Assembly (NCBI GenBank): GCA_035578905.1
Contig: JAQJVL010000084.1
Span: 1,733,941-1,797,940, forward strand
Direction: 5' to 3'
DNA: 64,000 nt
DNA from: Stictocephala bisonia
Taxonomy: Eukaryota > Arthropoda > Insecta > Hemiptera > Membracidae
Below are positions 26,190 through 38,515 of the stretch, piece by piece; the stretch's first letter is position 1; each line of letters begins with the position of its first letter. The translations under genes and the position numbers were made by a program. Below the pieces are notes generated by a model. The model made no database searches. It had not been told where the DNA came from and saw only the letters and a program-made list of their open reading frames with translations.

Positions 26190-29100
26190 GCTAAAAACCA
26201 AAACATAAATAGTTAAACACAGATTAAAACGGATAATAAGTAAATATCGGTATTTTAAAATTAAAAATATCCGACAATTTTAAATTTGTTCGTTTTGAGA
26301 ACTACATGAAATAATGTAAATGACCATCATTGCATATACAATGTTTATTCGCTGGCTATTCTGTTGTGTGTAACCTATTAGAAATATTATATTAAATACA
26401 ACAAAAAGAAAGAACATTTTCTTACGACATAAATAATGCATTCCTGTAGCATTAAAATTAGGTATAGTTAGTTATTTAAATCGTTATTCTCAATTTATTT
26501 CCACAAGTAAAAGTTTAATGTATTTTATTACTAAGAAAATATAAATTATATATAAACAACTTATCTTAAGAATTATTTATTTCATACTAATTTCATCAAA
26601 GTTATGGTATTTACAATTTTTACCTTTTGAACTTTTAAATCTGAGTTCTTTTAAAGGCATTATTACTGGATATAAATTCTACAGTTTCAGCCTATATGAT
26701 TGTTTATTCTTCAGAAGACAGAGAATTGCTATAATTTTGTAGCTACTTGTTTTATAATCTTACTTCTAATTTATTAATAATAAAATAAGTTACGAAATAT
26801 TGTACTGGTCAACAAAAACATAATTGAAACTGTTAAGAACAGTAGGGATTCAGTTTGCACATAGTGTTTTGATTTGGCTGATATTTACCATATTGCTAAT
26901 GTATAAGTCTTAAATTAAAAAGACCAAAATTTTTGTACTATATACGATATGTTCCTATTTTTAAAAGAGTGACGTTTTTCAGTTTTGCATATATTTGAAC
27001 AAACTAAGAAAACTAAATATTTTGGTTATATGATTGACTTAGAAGTATTAAATTCCTTATTAAATTTTAAGATCCAAACAATCGATTACAAAACTATTCC
27101 CCGGTTACAAAGCTACGCTGACCGATAAAGTAGTCCATTGCTAAATATATCATTCAAACATACTGAACAATAATTTATATACAGTATATTTCACACCGTG
27201 AGTCTAAAACACATGGCAAAACCAAACTAAATTTAATGTAGCATAAACAAAAAAAAGTAAATAAAACATAGGACAAAAAAGTACAAATAAAATATATTTA
27301 AAAATAAAAGTAAATAAAGCAAAATAGTCAGAGTTCCTTATGGGGTTTACCATTTATATGATTATATTCTTTGACTAGCTGTGGCATATTATTTAAAATT
27401 ATTATTACGTGTACTGGGGGTTTTAATTTTTTTATCTACTTACTTACCAAACTTTATGATATTATTTGACATAAATATAACTGTATGAGTATTAGTGTTA
27501 TTAAAACATATTAGGCGATTGAAAGTAGACTAAATCCAGTTGCAAACATATTGAGTGACAGGGTTCAAGTAAGACACATTCTAGCGTCTTCAGAAATGAA
27601 GATAAAGCGTTGGATATGCTCCAACTTCATTGCGATAAGAAGGTGGCCTTAGAGAAGTTTTTTAGTCACTTCCTATATTATTAGGCTAGCATTGAGATAC
27701 ACACACACACGCACGCACGCACGCAATCGCGGTGCTGTCAGGCAGTTCAAGGTCATTGGTACAACTCAGACCGACCAGTTCCTTTCTTATCTAGGCTGTC
27801 ATGTTCCAGGTTACTTAGACCTACTGGCCAACCAGATAATGTCATTAGAATAAAAAACCTTTTTAAGAAATTCAATAGATGTTTTTATTTAACCATTAAT
27901 TTTTGACATTAGAAACAAAAGGAATCTCAGTTTTATATCAGGAAACTTAAATATTGATGCAATGTATTAGCCAATACAATTATGTAAAGATAATAATTTT
28001 TAAAGATTTTATACGTAAAAAATCATTAATTTCTATTAATAATTGCTTTTGAACACATAATGTTTTATAACATTATTATTATTAGATATTAAAAATCTGA
28101 AAAAGGTACTAAATATTTTTCATGCGAAATATTATGAAAATTATACAACTAAAAAATTAGTTTTTGGTTAAAAAAAAAAATAAAAATTAAAAAATGTGTA
28201 CATAAAACATAATGTAAATAATGTGTTATCAGTTATAAACTGTACTGATTTGTCAATTTTACATATGAACCTTTCTTCTAATTGGAAACAAGTATATAAA
28301 TGTAAATTCAGTAAATATGAAGTAAATAGAAATGTCTACTATTAAACATTAGCAATTCTGTTAATATCATAAATAATAATAAATCTTGACTCTTCGGATC
28401 AAAAGACTTACATAATAATTTGAGAATTACTGCAGCAAAATTCAATTTTCAAATTAAAAATCTCTCAATGAATAAAACTAAAGTTTAATCATGAAACTTA
28501 CTGTATAAAAAATGCATGATATATATTCAATGTATAACCATTACGTTCGAAATGGTTGTTAAAATTGTCTGTATAAATGTTACATACAATGCATTATAGC
28601 ACATTATACATACTTCCTTCAAATGAAAGAAGAAGACATGAGATGTTGATGACCGATTGAATTCCTAAAAAATACGTATTAAGGATTTATAATATCTATT
28701 GTGGTAGAACACAAAACACCTAAATCTTAATTATTTTAGGCAGAACAATTTGATATTGGAAATAAATATAAAACGAACATTTGTTAATTTGAAGAAGAAC
28801 AACTTACTCACCAGACCGTTGAATGGAACTGGAAGGTTTGTCCAAAGCAATTATGAACGCCTAGATACGGAACTGTCTGACCTGGCAGAAATAAGTTCAA
28901 CGAACTGGCCTCGTACTCAATTCAAATCAGATGACATTCGGATCAGACAAATTAATTGGGGTCAGTGAAATAAAGGTCATGGAGTAGTCCCTTTTGAGAC
29001 CAATAAATGGTCATCCAAAGATAATTTTGTTCATAATGTTTGCATTACAATGATATGAGGCCAATAACTATACCCAATAAAAAATACATTAAAAATATTT

Positions 29101-29360
29101 TAAAAAGTTTATAACAGTTTCCTTCTATGTTAAAATGCATTTTACTCAAACAAAAGTACCAACTGGTTCAGCAATATATTCCATTGGAATTGAAATCGTG
29201 GTATTTTTCGGAATATCCCCGCATATGATAAAGATTGTCTACCAAGTATAGAACTAGGTCATGTCGTTTTCACATGTAAGAAAATGATAACCGTAATCAC
29301 TTTTACTATCAGTTGGCGCCTTCTGCTATTTAGTTTAGGCGAGTCTGTAAGTACTTCCAC
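26190..29360. other. AT-rich sequence with isolated islands
   Basis: A short (AC)n(GCAC)n microsatellite is at 27699-27724 inside a GC-richer patch (27590-27840) of unknown nature. On the minus strand near 28808, TCTG|GTGAGTAAG is a strong donor beside a GC-richer 150-bp patch, but every frame there has stops. It could only be a non-coding exon. The 72-codon plus-strand ORF at 28750-28968 overlaps it and is unrecognised. Confidence 0.4.
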
Positions 29361-29368
29361 CATGGGTT

Positions 29369-29392
29369 GTTAGGTTAGGTTAAGTTAGGTTA
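29369..29392 (+). repeat. Short interstitial TTAGG telomere-type repeat
   Basis: TTAGGTTAGGTTAAGTTAGG, four to five units with one substitution. TTAGG is the usual insect telomere unit. At this length it could be chance or a repair scar. Confidence 0.5.
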
Positions 29393-29758
29393 AATTAAAT
29401 AAATGTAAGTTGACGTTTTATTTATATGTATATGCTCTCGTGTGAACTTTTTACTTCGTTTGACGATTAATTATTGCTAAATAAATACCAGGACATTCCG
29501 AAAAAGGCCCGAAAATCATTTGTAGAGTAGATAAAATTTAAGTGGACTACTTAATGGCCTTATATTTAAAAAACAATTGGTGATCGGAAATATGTTATGA
29601 CCCAATTTTGTACAGAATTAGTTCAATTCTAACAGGGATACCAGTGTGCAGCGTGCAACAACGCTTCTATACAGGGTAGAAAACAAGTCCTAATACAGCT
29701 TAATATTTGTTAAACAGTTCCAGATAAATCATTGACACTAAACAAACAAACAAATATA

Positions 29759-31299
29759 CAGGGTGTTCAGTAAAACTGTTTCAATAATTTGGGACGTTAT
29801 TGTACACATAAAAATGAGCAAAAATCTTCATATGAAAGTATGTCCTAAAACCTTTAGTTTTCGTATATCTGTCTTTATGTGTTTTTTACATAAAAATTCA
29901 CAACTTTCGATCCACTGAAGGTAAAATTGTAAAACTTCATGATTGTACTACTATATATTAGATCTATTTTTAATAAAAATATAAAAAATAAGTATTGACC
30001 CGTTTCAAAATGGAGGACGTTTATTTTTTTCTAACCGACAAATCTAAAAAATGACTAATTTTACAAACAAAATGCAAGAATAATATTTTGTTGTAAATCT
30101 TATTGTAATATTCACAGTGTTTGTTTCAACAAAACGGATAAAAAACAGCCTAGTTATGCTGCAAAATGTAAAACTATGTTTTACAGCATTAACTAAAGGC
30201 TATTGCTGTTTTAAATGTGTGTCTACTTTGAACAGCTGATTTCATGTCAGTCTGCTATTTAATATGAACAGCTGTTTATTTATGTTATTAATATTAGGTT
30301 TGGTTTCCATTGTTGGCATTATTCATTAGTAACAATAAGAACACTGTCATGTACACGTTTTTTGTGAGTGTTTCTGTTAAGTTTAAACAAATTGTATTAT
30401 TAGTTTTAATTAGTTAGTATTTGTAATTTATTTTCTTATGACATAGTTCTATTTTGTTATTTTCATAGCTTCCTTTTATTAAAAAATACTGGCAGATAAT
30501 GTAATAAACAACTTTACCAACTCAGAAATGGCAGACATGCATTTGATACATGGTATGGCTCATTGTCTTTTGGTATTCAAGCAAGAAACTATGAAAATAA
30601 TAAAAAAGAACTATGTCATAAGAAAATAAATTACAAATACTAACTAATTAAAACTAATAATACAATTTGTTTAAACTTAACAGAAACACTCACAAAAAAC
30701 GTGTACATGACAGTGTTCTTATTGTTAATAATGAATAATGCCAACAATGGAAACCAAGCCTAATATTAATAACATAAATAAACAGCTGTTCATATGAAAT
30801 AGCAGACTAATATGAAATCAGCTGTTCAAAGTACACACACATTTAAAACAGCAGTAGCCTTTAGTTAATGCTGTAAAACATAGTTTTACATTTTGCAGCA
30901 TAACTCGGCTGTTTTTTATCCGTTTTTGTTGAAACAAACGCTGTGAATATTATAATAAGATTTACTAAAACATATTATTCTTGCATTTTGTTTGAAAAAT
31001 TAGTCAAGTTTTAGATATTTCGGTTAGAACAAAATAAACGTCCGCAATTTTGAAACGGGTAAATATTTATTTTTTACATTTTTATTAAATATGTATGTAC
31101 TATAGGGTAGTACAATCATGAAGTTTCACAATTGTACCTTCAGTGGATCGAAAGTTATGAATTTTTATGTAAAAACACACAAAGACATATATACGGAAAA
31201 CTGAAGGGTTTAGTACATACCTTCATATGAGGTTTTTTGCTCATTTTTATGTGTACAATAACGTCCCAAATTATTGAAACAGTTTTACTGAACTCCCTA
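29759..31299. mobile_element. Large foldback (inverted-repeat) element with TA-type ends
   Basis: Two arms of about 714 bp (29759-30472 and 30585-31299) are near-identical reverse complements separated by about 112 bp. The ends read CAGGGTGTTCAGTAAAACTG on the left; the right end reads inward TAGGGAGTTCAGTAAAACTG. Both are flanked by TATA/TA, consistent with a TA target duplication. There is no transposase ORF, so it would be a non-autonomous foldback of a Tc1/mariner-like family, or a transposon end duplicated as a palindrome. CAGCTG E-boxes recur symmetrically in both arms. Confidence 0.85.
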
Positions 31300-32935
31300 T
31301 ATAACACTGTACTTTTTGCAAGTGTATAATTTCTATCCCGTCCTTGGGATATACAGTCATGTTCTATGGCCATTGTAATGAGCTTGGAGTACAAAGAAAG
31401 TATTTAATACAAGTTATGTAATTATGGATACAACGTTTAATATCTTAATAATACAACACAATTCAACAAATTTCATCTCAAATGGACCACAAACATTAAA
31501 ATTACATCTATTCGAAGTGTGTATTTGATTGCCATTGGCTAAGCATTGTATAATTGTGGAATAGTTCAATCATCATTCAAACACTTCAGATACCGGAACG
31601 GAGAGCTTCATTATGTTTACAGATCACAAAAACCTACTAAAAGACGTATCACTAGAAGTGAGAAGAAAGTTGTTGACTAAGTCAAAGGTTATGTATTCTA
31701 CTACTAAAGACCCTCAATTTGATATCCATATTAACGTATGCTTGTATGAAAGATTTTCTTTGGACTCCAAGCGGGTCGTCGTCATGAAGTGATATAAAGT
31801 TGCACAATAACAGCTAAAGTTATAATTTTAGGTCATGTTTGTATTTGATACATTTTATTGCTTTATGTGGAACGGTTAAGAACATGTTTAGCTATGTCAG
31901 GACTTATTGTCCACCCTGTATATGCTTTAGAAGGCCTTATACATGTTTACTGCTGAAATAACCTCCAGATGTTAGAGCTGCTCACCCTCCCCTAGTCTAT
32001 TAACAATGTTTGATACGATGATACTCTGACGTTATGTATTTCTTAATACTAGCTGTTGAATGTAACTTTCAACTGAACAAGTCCATCTAGTCAAGATAGA
32101 TTATATAGAAGTGTAATATTTGAGAATAAAGTAACTAAAATAGTATCAATCAAAAATGAAGGTAGTAAAGTTTATTAAGTATTTTGTTTGCTATAGTCTT
32201 TGATACATATAAACTAAGCTAAAATGAGGTACCTCGCAGTATTATATTTAGTTTTCCTTGTAATTCTAGACTCAGAAGTATTACGGGACATACAATATCG
32301 TAAAATCATATATACCACACACAATTCAAGTACGTGCAAAGCATTTTTATTATGAAAGGCCCCTTTGGCAACTTTGGTTTTAATGTTTGAACTGATCTAA
32401 AGTAAAAAAGCGCCTTCTATATTAGTTCTACTGTTATTGTGAATTAATTGATGTTCAAATTTGTATTTATCTTTTGAGTTTTTAGATAAAAAACAATTTT
32501 TAATTTGATATTATAATACACATGAATTCCTTATTGAGCACTGTAATATATGGTAAACTATACTTAGCAATTATCCATGGCAAGTAACCAAGGTCAACTA
32601 GTCTTCGTAAGGACTGTATTTGTACCAATCAAGGTCACATTATACAACCAATATTATCTTGTTTTCTCACATGCATCTTTGATTTATTTTGTTTACGCTT
32701 CTCAAAGCTCTTTGTATTGTTTAGAAATAAATTGGTCATATGCTTGGTGAAGGCCAGTGTACATAAACAAACCACTTATATTGTACTCAACAATTAGAGG
32801 GATTTTTACTTATTTACTTTATAATATTGGTTTTATTCTTATTTATTCCAACAAATATGTAACTTAGTAAAAAAAAAGGAACTTTTTCGCCGCTTTATTG
32901 GGAAATTACAGTACAACAAATATGTATTTATATAG
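31300..32935. other. AT-rich sequence with a small signal-peptide-like ORF
   Basis: Contains the 43-codon ORF at 32224-32355, annotated separately. Two CAAGGTCA words at about 32589 and 32628, 40 bp apart, match the FTZ-F1/SF-1-type monomer site. Nothing else recognised. Confidence 0.4.
32224..32355 (+). CDS. Candidate 43-aa secreted micropeptide or first exon
   Basis: AAAATG opens MRYLAVLYLVFLVILDSE, a strong signal-peptide-like N-terminus (basic residue, then about 13 hydrophobic residues). It is followed by 25 hydrophilic residues with one Cys and a TGA at 32353-32355. No TATA box or partner exon is evident, and AT-rich DNA produces hydrophobic ORFs by chance, so confidence is low. No family recognised. 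Confidence 0.2.
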   Translation: MRYLAVLYLVFLVILDSEVLRDIQYRKIIYTTHNSSTCKAFLL

Positions 32936-32937
32936 AA

Positions 32938-34331
32938 GAATAAGAATAATAATAAGAATAAGAAAATCTTTATTCACATAATAAGTTTTTTATAAAACAG
33001 TTTGCCATGTGCACAAGGCACGCTCGGCTAAATAAAATTGAAGAATACATTTTAAATTAAATTTAGTCTTCTAGCAGTCTTACTTCACTATTTCTACATC
33101 AAAAATAATAAAGGAACACAACACTGTTAATTATTTTAAACTAAACATGAAACATAATATATACATTACACATTTAAACATATTCCATAAATATACTAAC
33201 AATGTATTTATACAATAAGATTCAATAAGCATATACAAGGTTTCTAATCTATTGTTTGAAGTAATTTTTTTAAGTTTGTCTTGTAATTAGAAAGTTTTTC
33301 ATTAATATTAAGATTAAAAAAAAATGTATTAAACATTAAAGTGCATTTAAATTAACATTGGTTTCTACTAGTTTCTTTTTTGTACAGAGGAAAAATCAAC
33401 ATTTTATTACTGACATGCCTAGTGTACTTAATAACGTTTACATGATTAAAAATTGAACTATATTTTTTTACAAACATTAAAATTGAATATGTGTAAATAC
33501 GGTTGAAATTCATGACATTAAGAAAGTTAAAACGTTCAGCAGAGGGATGAAACTTTCCCACGCTACAAAGTGTACGAATGGCATGTTTCTGTACTATAAT
33601 TAGTGGTTTTAAAATATCTTGGAAAGTACCTCCCCAGTGTACAATTCCATACCTCAGGGTGGATTCAAACCAAGATAAGTACAATGTACGTAAATCAAGG
33701 GGGTACAAAAAACCTCTCATGTGGTAGAGACTATAGTTGATTTTCCGTAATTTTGTTACAAGAAATTCCAAATGAGAGTGCCACCTCAAATCAGAATCAA
33801 TGAATATACCTAAATATTTAACTTTTTCACTAAAATCTATTTTTACACAAGTACACTCATAGATGCAAGCATGAGAGTGGCATTTGATATTTAATTCGTT
33901 TTTATATTTACTCACTGTTGATGGTTTGTATGAAAAGATAATTGAGCTAGATTTCTTTGTATTTATTAAAAGTCTATTTTTATTAATCCAATTCGAAATT
34001 TTTAATAAATCTTTGTTTATTTTGCTTTCTAAAATTTCAAAATTATTAGCAGAACATACTAAACTACTGTCATCTGCAAAAGCAAAAACTTTAGAGTTTA
34101 GGTTTAAAGACAGTAAATCATTCAAAAATATGACAAACAGGTTTGGTCCGAGAATTCTACCCTGAGGTACACCAATCCTCACAGGTAACGTCTCACTGTA
34201 AACCCCATTAATCCTCACTATTTGATTTCTACCGAACAAAAAATTTTGTTTTGTAGAAGACAGTTTACAAAGCTGCATAGTTTTATCTTGGGTGACAGAA
34301 GGATTAAAATTGTCAGTTTTGAAAAAGTTTT
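32938..34331 (-). mobile_element. 5'-truncated LINE (jockey/CR1 group) with 3' UTR and repeat tail
   Basis: On the minus strand the RT pseudogene (34331-33244) is followed by about 300 bp of 3' UTR. The element ends in GTGAATAAAGATTTTC and a (TTATTC)n-like tail at about 32938-32975, the typical LINE 3' terminus of this group. The 5' end is lost where the 36-bp minisatellite begins (34332). Confidence 0.85.
33244..34331 (-). pseudogene. LINE reverse transcriptase, C-terminal half
   Basis: A continuous 308-codon frame (34278-33352) contains RT motifs in order: GVPQGRILGPNLF (usual form GVPQGSxLGP, so the Ser is replaced by Arg), the catalytic FAFADDSSLV, then KYLGIFIDSDLRWHSHL and a Leu/Tyr-rich thumb with LRYGIVHWGG. 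The frame is open upstream of the first ATG to about 34331 (...NPSVTQDKTM), so that ATG is not the true start. It is lost at 33352, but the expected C-terminus continues in another frame as LNINEKLSNYKTNLKKLLQT with a stop at 33244-33246, so one frameshift is present. Endonuclease and the N-terminal RT are missing. The copy is dead but comparatively young, with a single obvious break in about 1.1 kb. Confidence 0.92.
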
Positions 34332-35105
34332 ACTCAATACCGCAGTACGTGTATGGGAGACCGGGAGGGTCAATATCACTCTACGTGTCTGGGAGGTGGG
34401 TGGGTCAATACGTACGTGTATGGGAGGCTGGGTAGGTCAATATCACTCTATGTGTCTGGGAGGCCGGGTAAGTCAATATCACTCTACGTGTCTGGGAGGT
34501 GGGTGAGTCAATACCACTGTACGTGTATGGGAGGTTGGGTAGGTAAATATCACTCGGTCTGTCCGGTTAGGTCAATGTTAGGTCAATATCACTCTACATC
34601 TCTGGGAGGTTGTGTGGGTCAATACCACTGTACGTGTATGGGAGGTTGGGTGGGTCAATAACACTGTATGTGTATGGGAGTTTGGGTGGGTCAATATTAC
34701 TCTACGTGTATGGGAGTTTGGGTGGGTCAATATCACTCTATGTGTCTGTCATGCCGGTTAGGTAAATATCACTCTACGTGTCTGGGAGGCCGGGTAGGTC
34801 AATATCACTCTACGTGTGTGAGAGGTTGTTTGGGTCAATACCACTCTACGTGTCTGGGAGGTTAGGTGGGTCAATATCACTCAACGTGTATGGGAGTTTG
34901 GGTGGGTCAATATAACTCAACGTGTATGGGAGTTTGGGTGGGTCGATACCACTCTACGTGTATGGGAGTTTGGGTGGGTCAAGATCACTCTGTGTGTATG
35001 GGAGGTTGGGTGGGTCAATACCACTCTACGTGTCTGGGAGGTTGGTTGGGTCAATTGTGGGTCAAGGTGGGTACTTGTATGGTAAGGAAAGTGGGTCAGT
35101 ATATG
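34332..35105. repeat. 36-bp minisatellite, about 20 units (locus 1)
   Basis: The unit is approximately GTCAATACCACTGTACGTG followed by TATGGGAGGTTGGGTGG (36 bp), with CTCTACGTGTCTGGG variants. It decays after about 35060. The period is a multiple of 3, so GQYHSTCMGGWV-like frames stay open; they are repeat artefacts. A related array occurs at 45908. Confidence 0.95.
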
Positions 35106-35119
35106 TGGGTTGAAGTGAT

Positions 35120-36190
35120 TTTAGCTTCTTAGATATGAAACGCCGACATAACTTTGTGCGCATTTTATTGTGAATATGAATAATTACATGAGTTTAGGAT
35201 GTGTGAATGACCTGTTTAGTCTGATTGCTAACTGAGTTTGACTGGCCACCAGAAATGGCTATTTATTAATAACCCTATAGCCAGGGCAATTAGGGACCTA
35301 CGGATTTACGTGCAATCCGAACCAACTAATATTGGTCCGATTTTAAGCTAATTGACAGGCCTGATACACAGTTATCTTCTCTGCACAACATCCAGACACT
35401 CATTACCACCAACATGGGGACCCCACACTTCTCAAGTAGTGTCTAGGTCGATGGCAACCATTGAGTGGACGCCAATGTTATTAAGAGTGTTAAGAGGACC
35501 GATCATAAAACATATCGTCTACCATCTCCACAACACTTTGTACTCAAGTTGCTGGGTTTCAGCTCTGCGCCAACAGGGCAGACCAATATTATATGTTATG
35601 TAACAATAAATTAAACATATATTATATGTTAAATGTGAGGTTTTTTATGTCTAAAGCTATTAAGTTATGTATACATGAATAATACGCTCATAGTTTTCAG
35701 TTACAGCCAGTAGGAAAAAATAAAAAATAAATAAATAAAAATAAAAAAATAAAAATGAGTATTTTTGGTTGAATCTACTTGATATGTCCACCTATATTAA
35801 TTAAGATTAATCAGGACATCTGGGGAAGTTATTTTACACATGATTCAATTACCGGAATCTTTTACCAAGATCACACCCGAGGGAACTACGTTGTTTAAGG
35901 TCAGGACTCACGATAATCCAAGTGTAGACTAATTTGCATTCCTGATAGCAAAATTTGTGAGTTTGTGATTCCAGTCGAGGTCAAATAACGTCCAAGACAT
36001 GATGAGGGAGTGAGTAAGTTTAAAAGTAAATCTTTACCAATTTATCTAGGACATGCCTTCCCAGAATGGAACCAGTCACACAGCTCTTTTTCATATTCTC
36101 CAAGATATTAAACCTTCAATGAAGGCATTTAGCCATTAATACAACACCCTTGGTAAGGTTTAATCACAGATAACCAACTCTACCCAGATA
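35120..36190. other. No gene recognised
   Basis: An 83-codon plus-strand ORF (35352-35603) lies in a GC-richer patch without recognisable motifs. (ATAAA)n-type low complexity is at 35706-35755. Confidence 0.4.
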
Positions 36191-36199
36191 CCTCATGCT

Positions 36200-36420
36200 A
36201 ATGAGTGTTAACAAACATTTCGTAGTGTGGGAACTGTCCGCTTTAAAGCGCGTCGTGCGGCTGTGTACTGGGCGGCGTTGCCAGATTGAACTTAGTCAAC
36301 ATACACGCATCTCGTTCGTTCACCCAGTTAGAAGAGAGGGAGGAAGTTCAATACGACAATATCGCATCCTAAAATCATGGTCGTGTAGTGCGTGTTGCCT
36401 ACAAACTCCTTAAACATCCC
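36200..36420 (+). promoter_or_regulatory. GC-rich promoter-like island
   Basis: An abrupt GC rise with AAAGCGCGTCGTGCGG, GGCGGCGTTGCCAGATT and a following purine-rich GAAGAGAGGGAGGAAG segment. The composition resembles a pol II promoter or 5' exon. I see no TATA box and no long ORF (72 codons open at 36195-36413, unrecognised). Confidence 0.25.
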
Positions 36421-36589
36421 ATACGCTTTCCGAATACAGTGATATATCTGGGTGGAGATAGCTATCTGTGGTTTAATTATTCATTTTTATTTTTCATACA
36501 ATCTTTAAAAAAGCTTTTCATGAATTGCATTCCTGTATTAATTACGAAAATCACTGTAATCAACATTCAGCATAACTGGGTGTTTTAAC

Positions 36590-36763
36590 GCCAGGTCACC
36601 AACTCGCTGAGGCGAGGGAGCAAAAAGCTTCAACAGTTTATTGCTGATTTCCCTGGGGGAGAGTTTTTCAAATTTGTTTACCTCTCACAACCGGTGAAGC
36701 AGCTTACAAAAACACAGACCCGTAAAATGTGGCTCACTCTACGTCCAATCACTAGCAGATGAC
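36590..36763 (+). other. Candidate coding remnant, 57 open codons
   Basis: Downstream of the 36.2-kb island a frame without ATG stays open from a TAA at 36587 to TGA at 36761-36763. It reads VTNSLRRGSKKLQQFIADFP, then GGEFFKFVYLSQPVKQLTKT, in DNA of higher GC than its surroundings. CCAG|GTCACC could be an acceptor. It could be a terminal exon or a chance frame. No family recognised. Confidence 0.2.
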
Positions 36764-36769
36764 AATGTT

Positions 36770-37650
36770 TTTATTTTCACTCGTAATTCCATTGCAATAT
36801 TACATGCAATAACCCTCAGGCGACTAACTTTGTTTTTGACGATTTATAACATTATTGTAAATTTAGAAAGTATGCACATTTTTTTGTTAGCTAATAATAT
36901 TGTATTTACCTATCCTATTAAAATTAAGTTAAAAATATATTTCTATAACATAAATAATTGTTTACTGCACATGTTATCATATTAATCATAAAATATATTA
37001 ATATATTTGAGTGTAGTTATTTTATGTAGTCCTTGTAACAACTAACCAACGATGACATGTATTTGATAGTACTGTTATTTATCTTCATGTCAAAATTTAA
37101 ACTATCTTTATGACATAAGAATATGTCATCTACATACGATTTAAAAATTATATCAATTTACAATTTATATTAATAAACTGTTTTTGACACATTATTACAA
37201 ATGTATATTCACAATTAACTTGTGTTAGTTATTTACGGTATTGTTTGATTAGTTAATATCCTATTTAATAATAACTCGGAAAATTGTTAAGATGGAACCA
37301 AAATGGTCACTTGTTATTAATATCAACCATGATTTAAAAATAACTAATTTTTTCTCATTACTATATTGATTTATTTTTAGTGGGTTTTATTTAATATGCA
37401 CATTTTGTTCACGACTGTTACTGATAGTATCAGTCGTAATTCGTAGTTGACTACATCATAATATTTATTATATACATTCGTAGTTTTTTATTGTCATCTG
37501 AACTTTGTGGGAGAAATGTTCTTCAGTATAGCCTAACTATGTGTTTTGCCTTTGAAAACGTTGTTCATATTATTAAACTGTTTTGTCTGATCGTACCTGA
37601 TATTTATGATGCCCTATAATAAGTATATTATCGATATATACTACCTACTT
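36770..37650. other. AT-rich sequence, nothing recognised
   Basis: No ORF, repeat or exon-like island. Confidence 0.5.
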
Positions 37651-37652
37651 CA

Positions 37653-38515
37653 CAGGGTGTATCCGTAATGCGCGGAGATATTTCTGGAGATGATTCCATG
37701 AACCAAAATCCATGATTTAGGTATGTCCTAAAATGATTCTTTTCCAGATATCCACCATTTTGTTTTTTTCACTAAAGAATTTTTATCTCCAAGTTGGCTC
37801 AACTAACCTTTATGAAAATCAATATGCATGTTAAGATAATACAGACTTATTTTAAGAGCAAAAATCAGTTTGATCCAATTGAACATTTCAAAATACCATC
37901 CATTTAAAAATTGTCAACGGAAATTACGGGAAAACGGCAAAAATACAAAAAAATACTAAGAATATAATTTTTTGGATAATTTTATTACCAATCTGTCAGT
38001 ATCAAAAACATTAGAATCAGACAAAAAATAACCGAGATACATTTTATGTTAAGAGGCAGCAAAAAACCTCAAAACAAATGTTTTTTTTTTACTGTCTCTC
38101 AACACAAATATCAATGTGTCAGAGGTGATTTTTTTAATGACATGTTTTTGATACTGACATATTGGTAATAACATTATCTAAAAAATTATATTCTTAGTAT
38201 TTTTTTTGTATTTTTTTTGCCGTTTTCCCGCAATTTCTGTTTAAATTAAACATTTAAAATGGACGCCATTTTGAAATTTTAAATTGGATCAAATTGATAT
38301 TTTTCTTAGAATAGTGCTCTATTATTTTAACATGCATAGCGATTTTAATAAAAATAGGTTAAGCTAACTTGGAGATAAAAATTCTTTAGTGAAAAAAGGC
38401 GGATATATGGGAAAAAGAAGCATTTTAAGACATACCTTTAGAGGTAATTTTTTCTTTATTTTGGTCCACGAAATCATCTCCTGAAATATCTCCGTGCATT
38501 ACGGATACACACTGT
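37653..38515. mobile_element. Foldback element with near-zero spacer
   Basis: The two halves are reverse complements meeting at about 38075-38090. The outer ends are ACAGGGTGTATCCGTAATG on the left and, read inward, ACAGTGTGTATCCGTAATG on the right. Arms of about 430 bp differ by scattered substitutions and small indels. TATCGATA-like words lie just outside both ends. No coding capacity. The CAGGGTGT start resembles that of the foldback at 29759, but the arm sequences differ. Confidence 0.85.

Noticed and set aside
28750..28990. Minus-strand coding exon ending at a strong GTGAGTAAG donor
   Set aside because: All three frames upstream of the donor contain stops; only a non-coding exon would be possible and nothing else supports it.
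31605..31700. MFTDHKNLLKD, resembling the RNase H motif of gypsy-type elements
   Set aside because: Only about ten residues match, with no neighbouring RT, integrase or LTR; likely chance.
33884..34165. 93-codon plus-strand ORF
   Set aside because: Shadow of the minus-strand LINE reverse transcriptase.
34222..35132. GQYHSTCMGGWV-type repeat proteins
   Set aside because: 36-bp minisatellite with a triplet-multiple period; frames vary with variant units. The same applies at 45924-46115.
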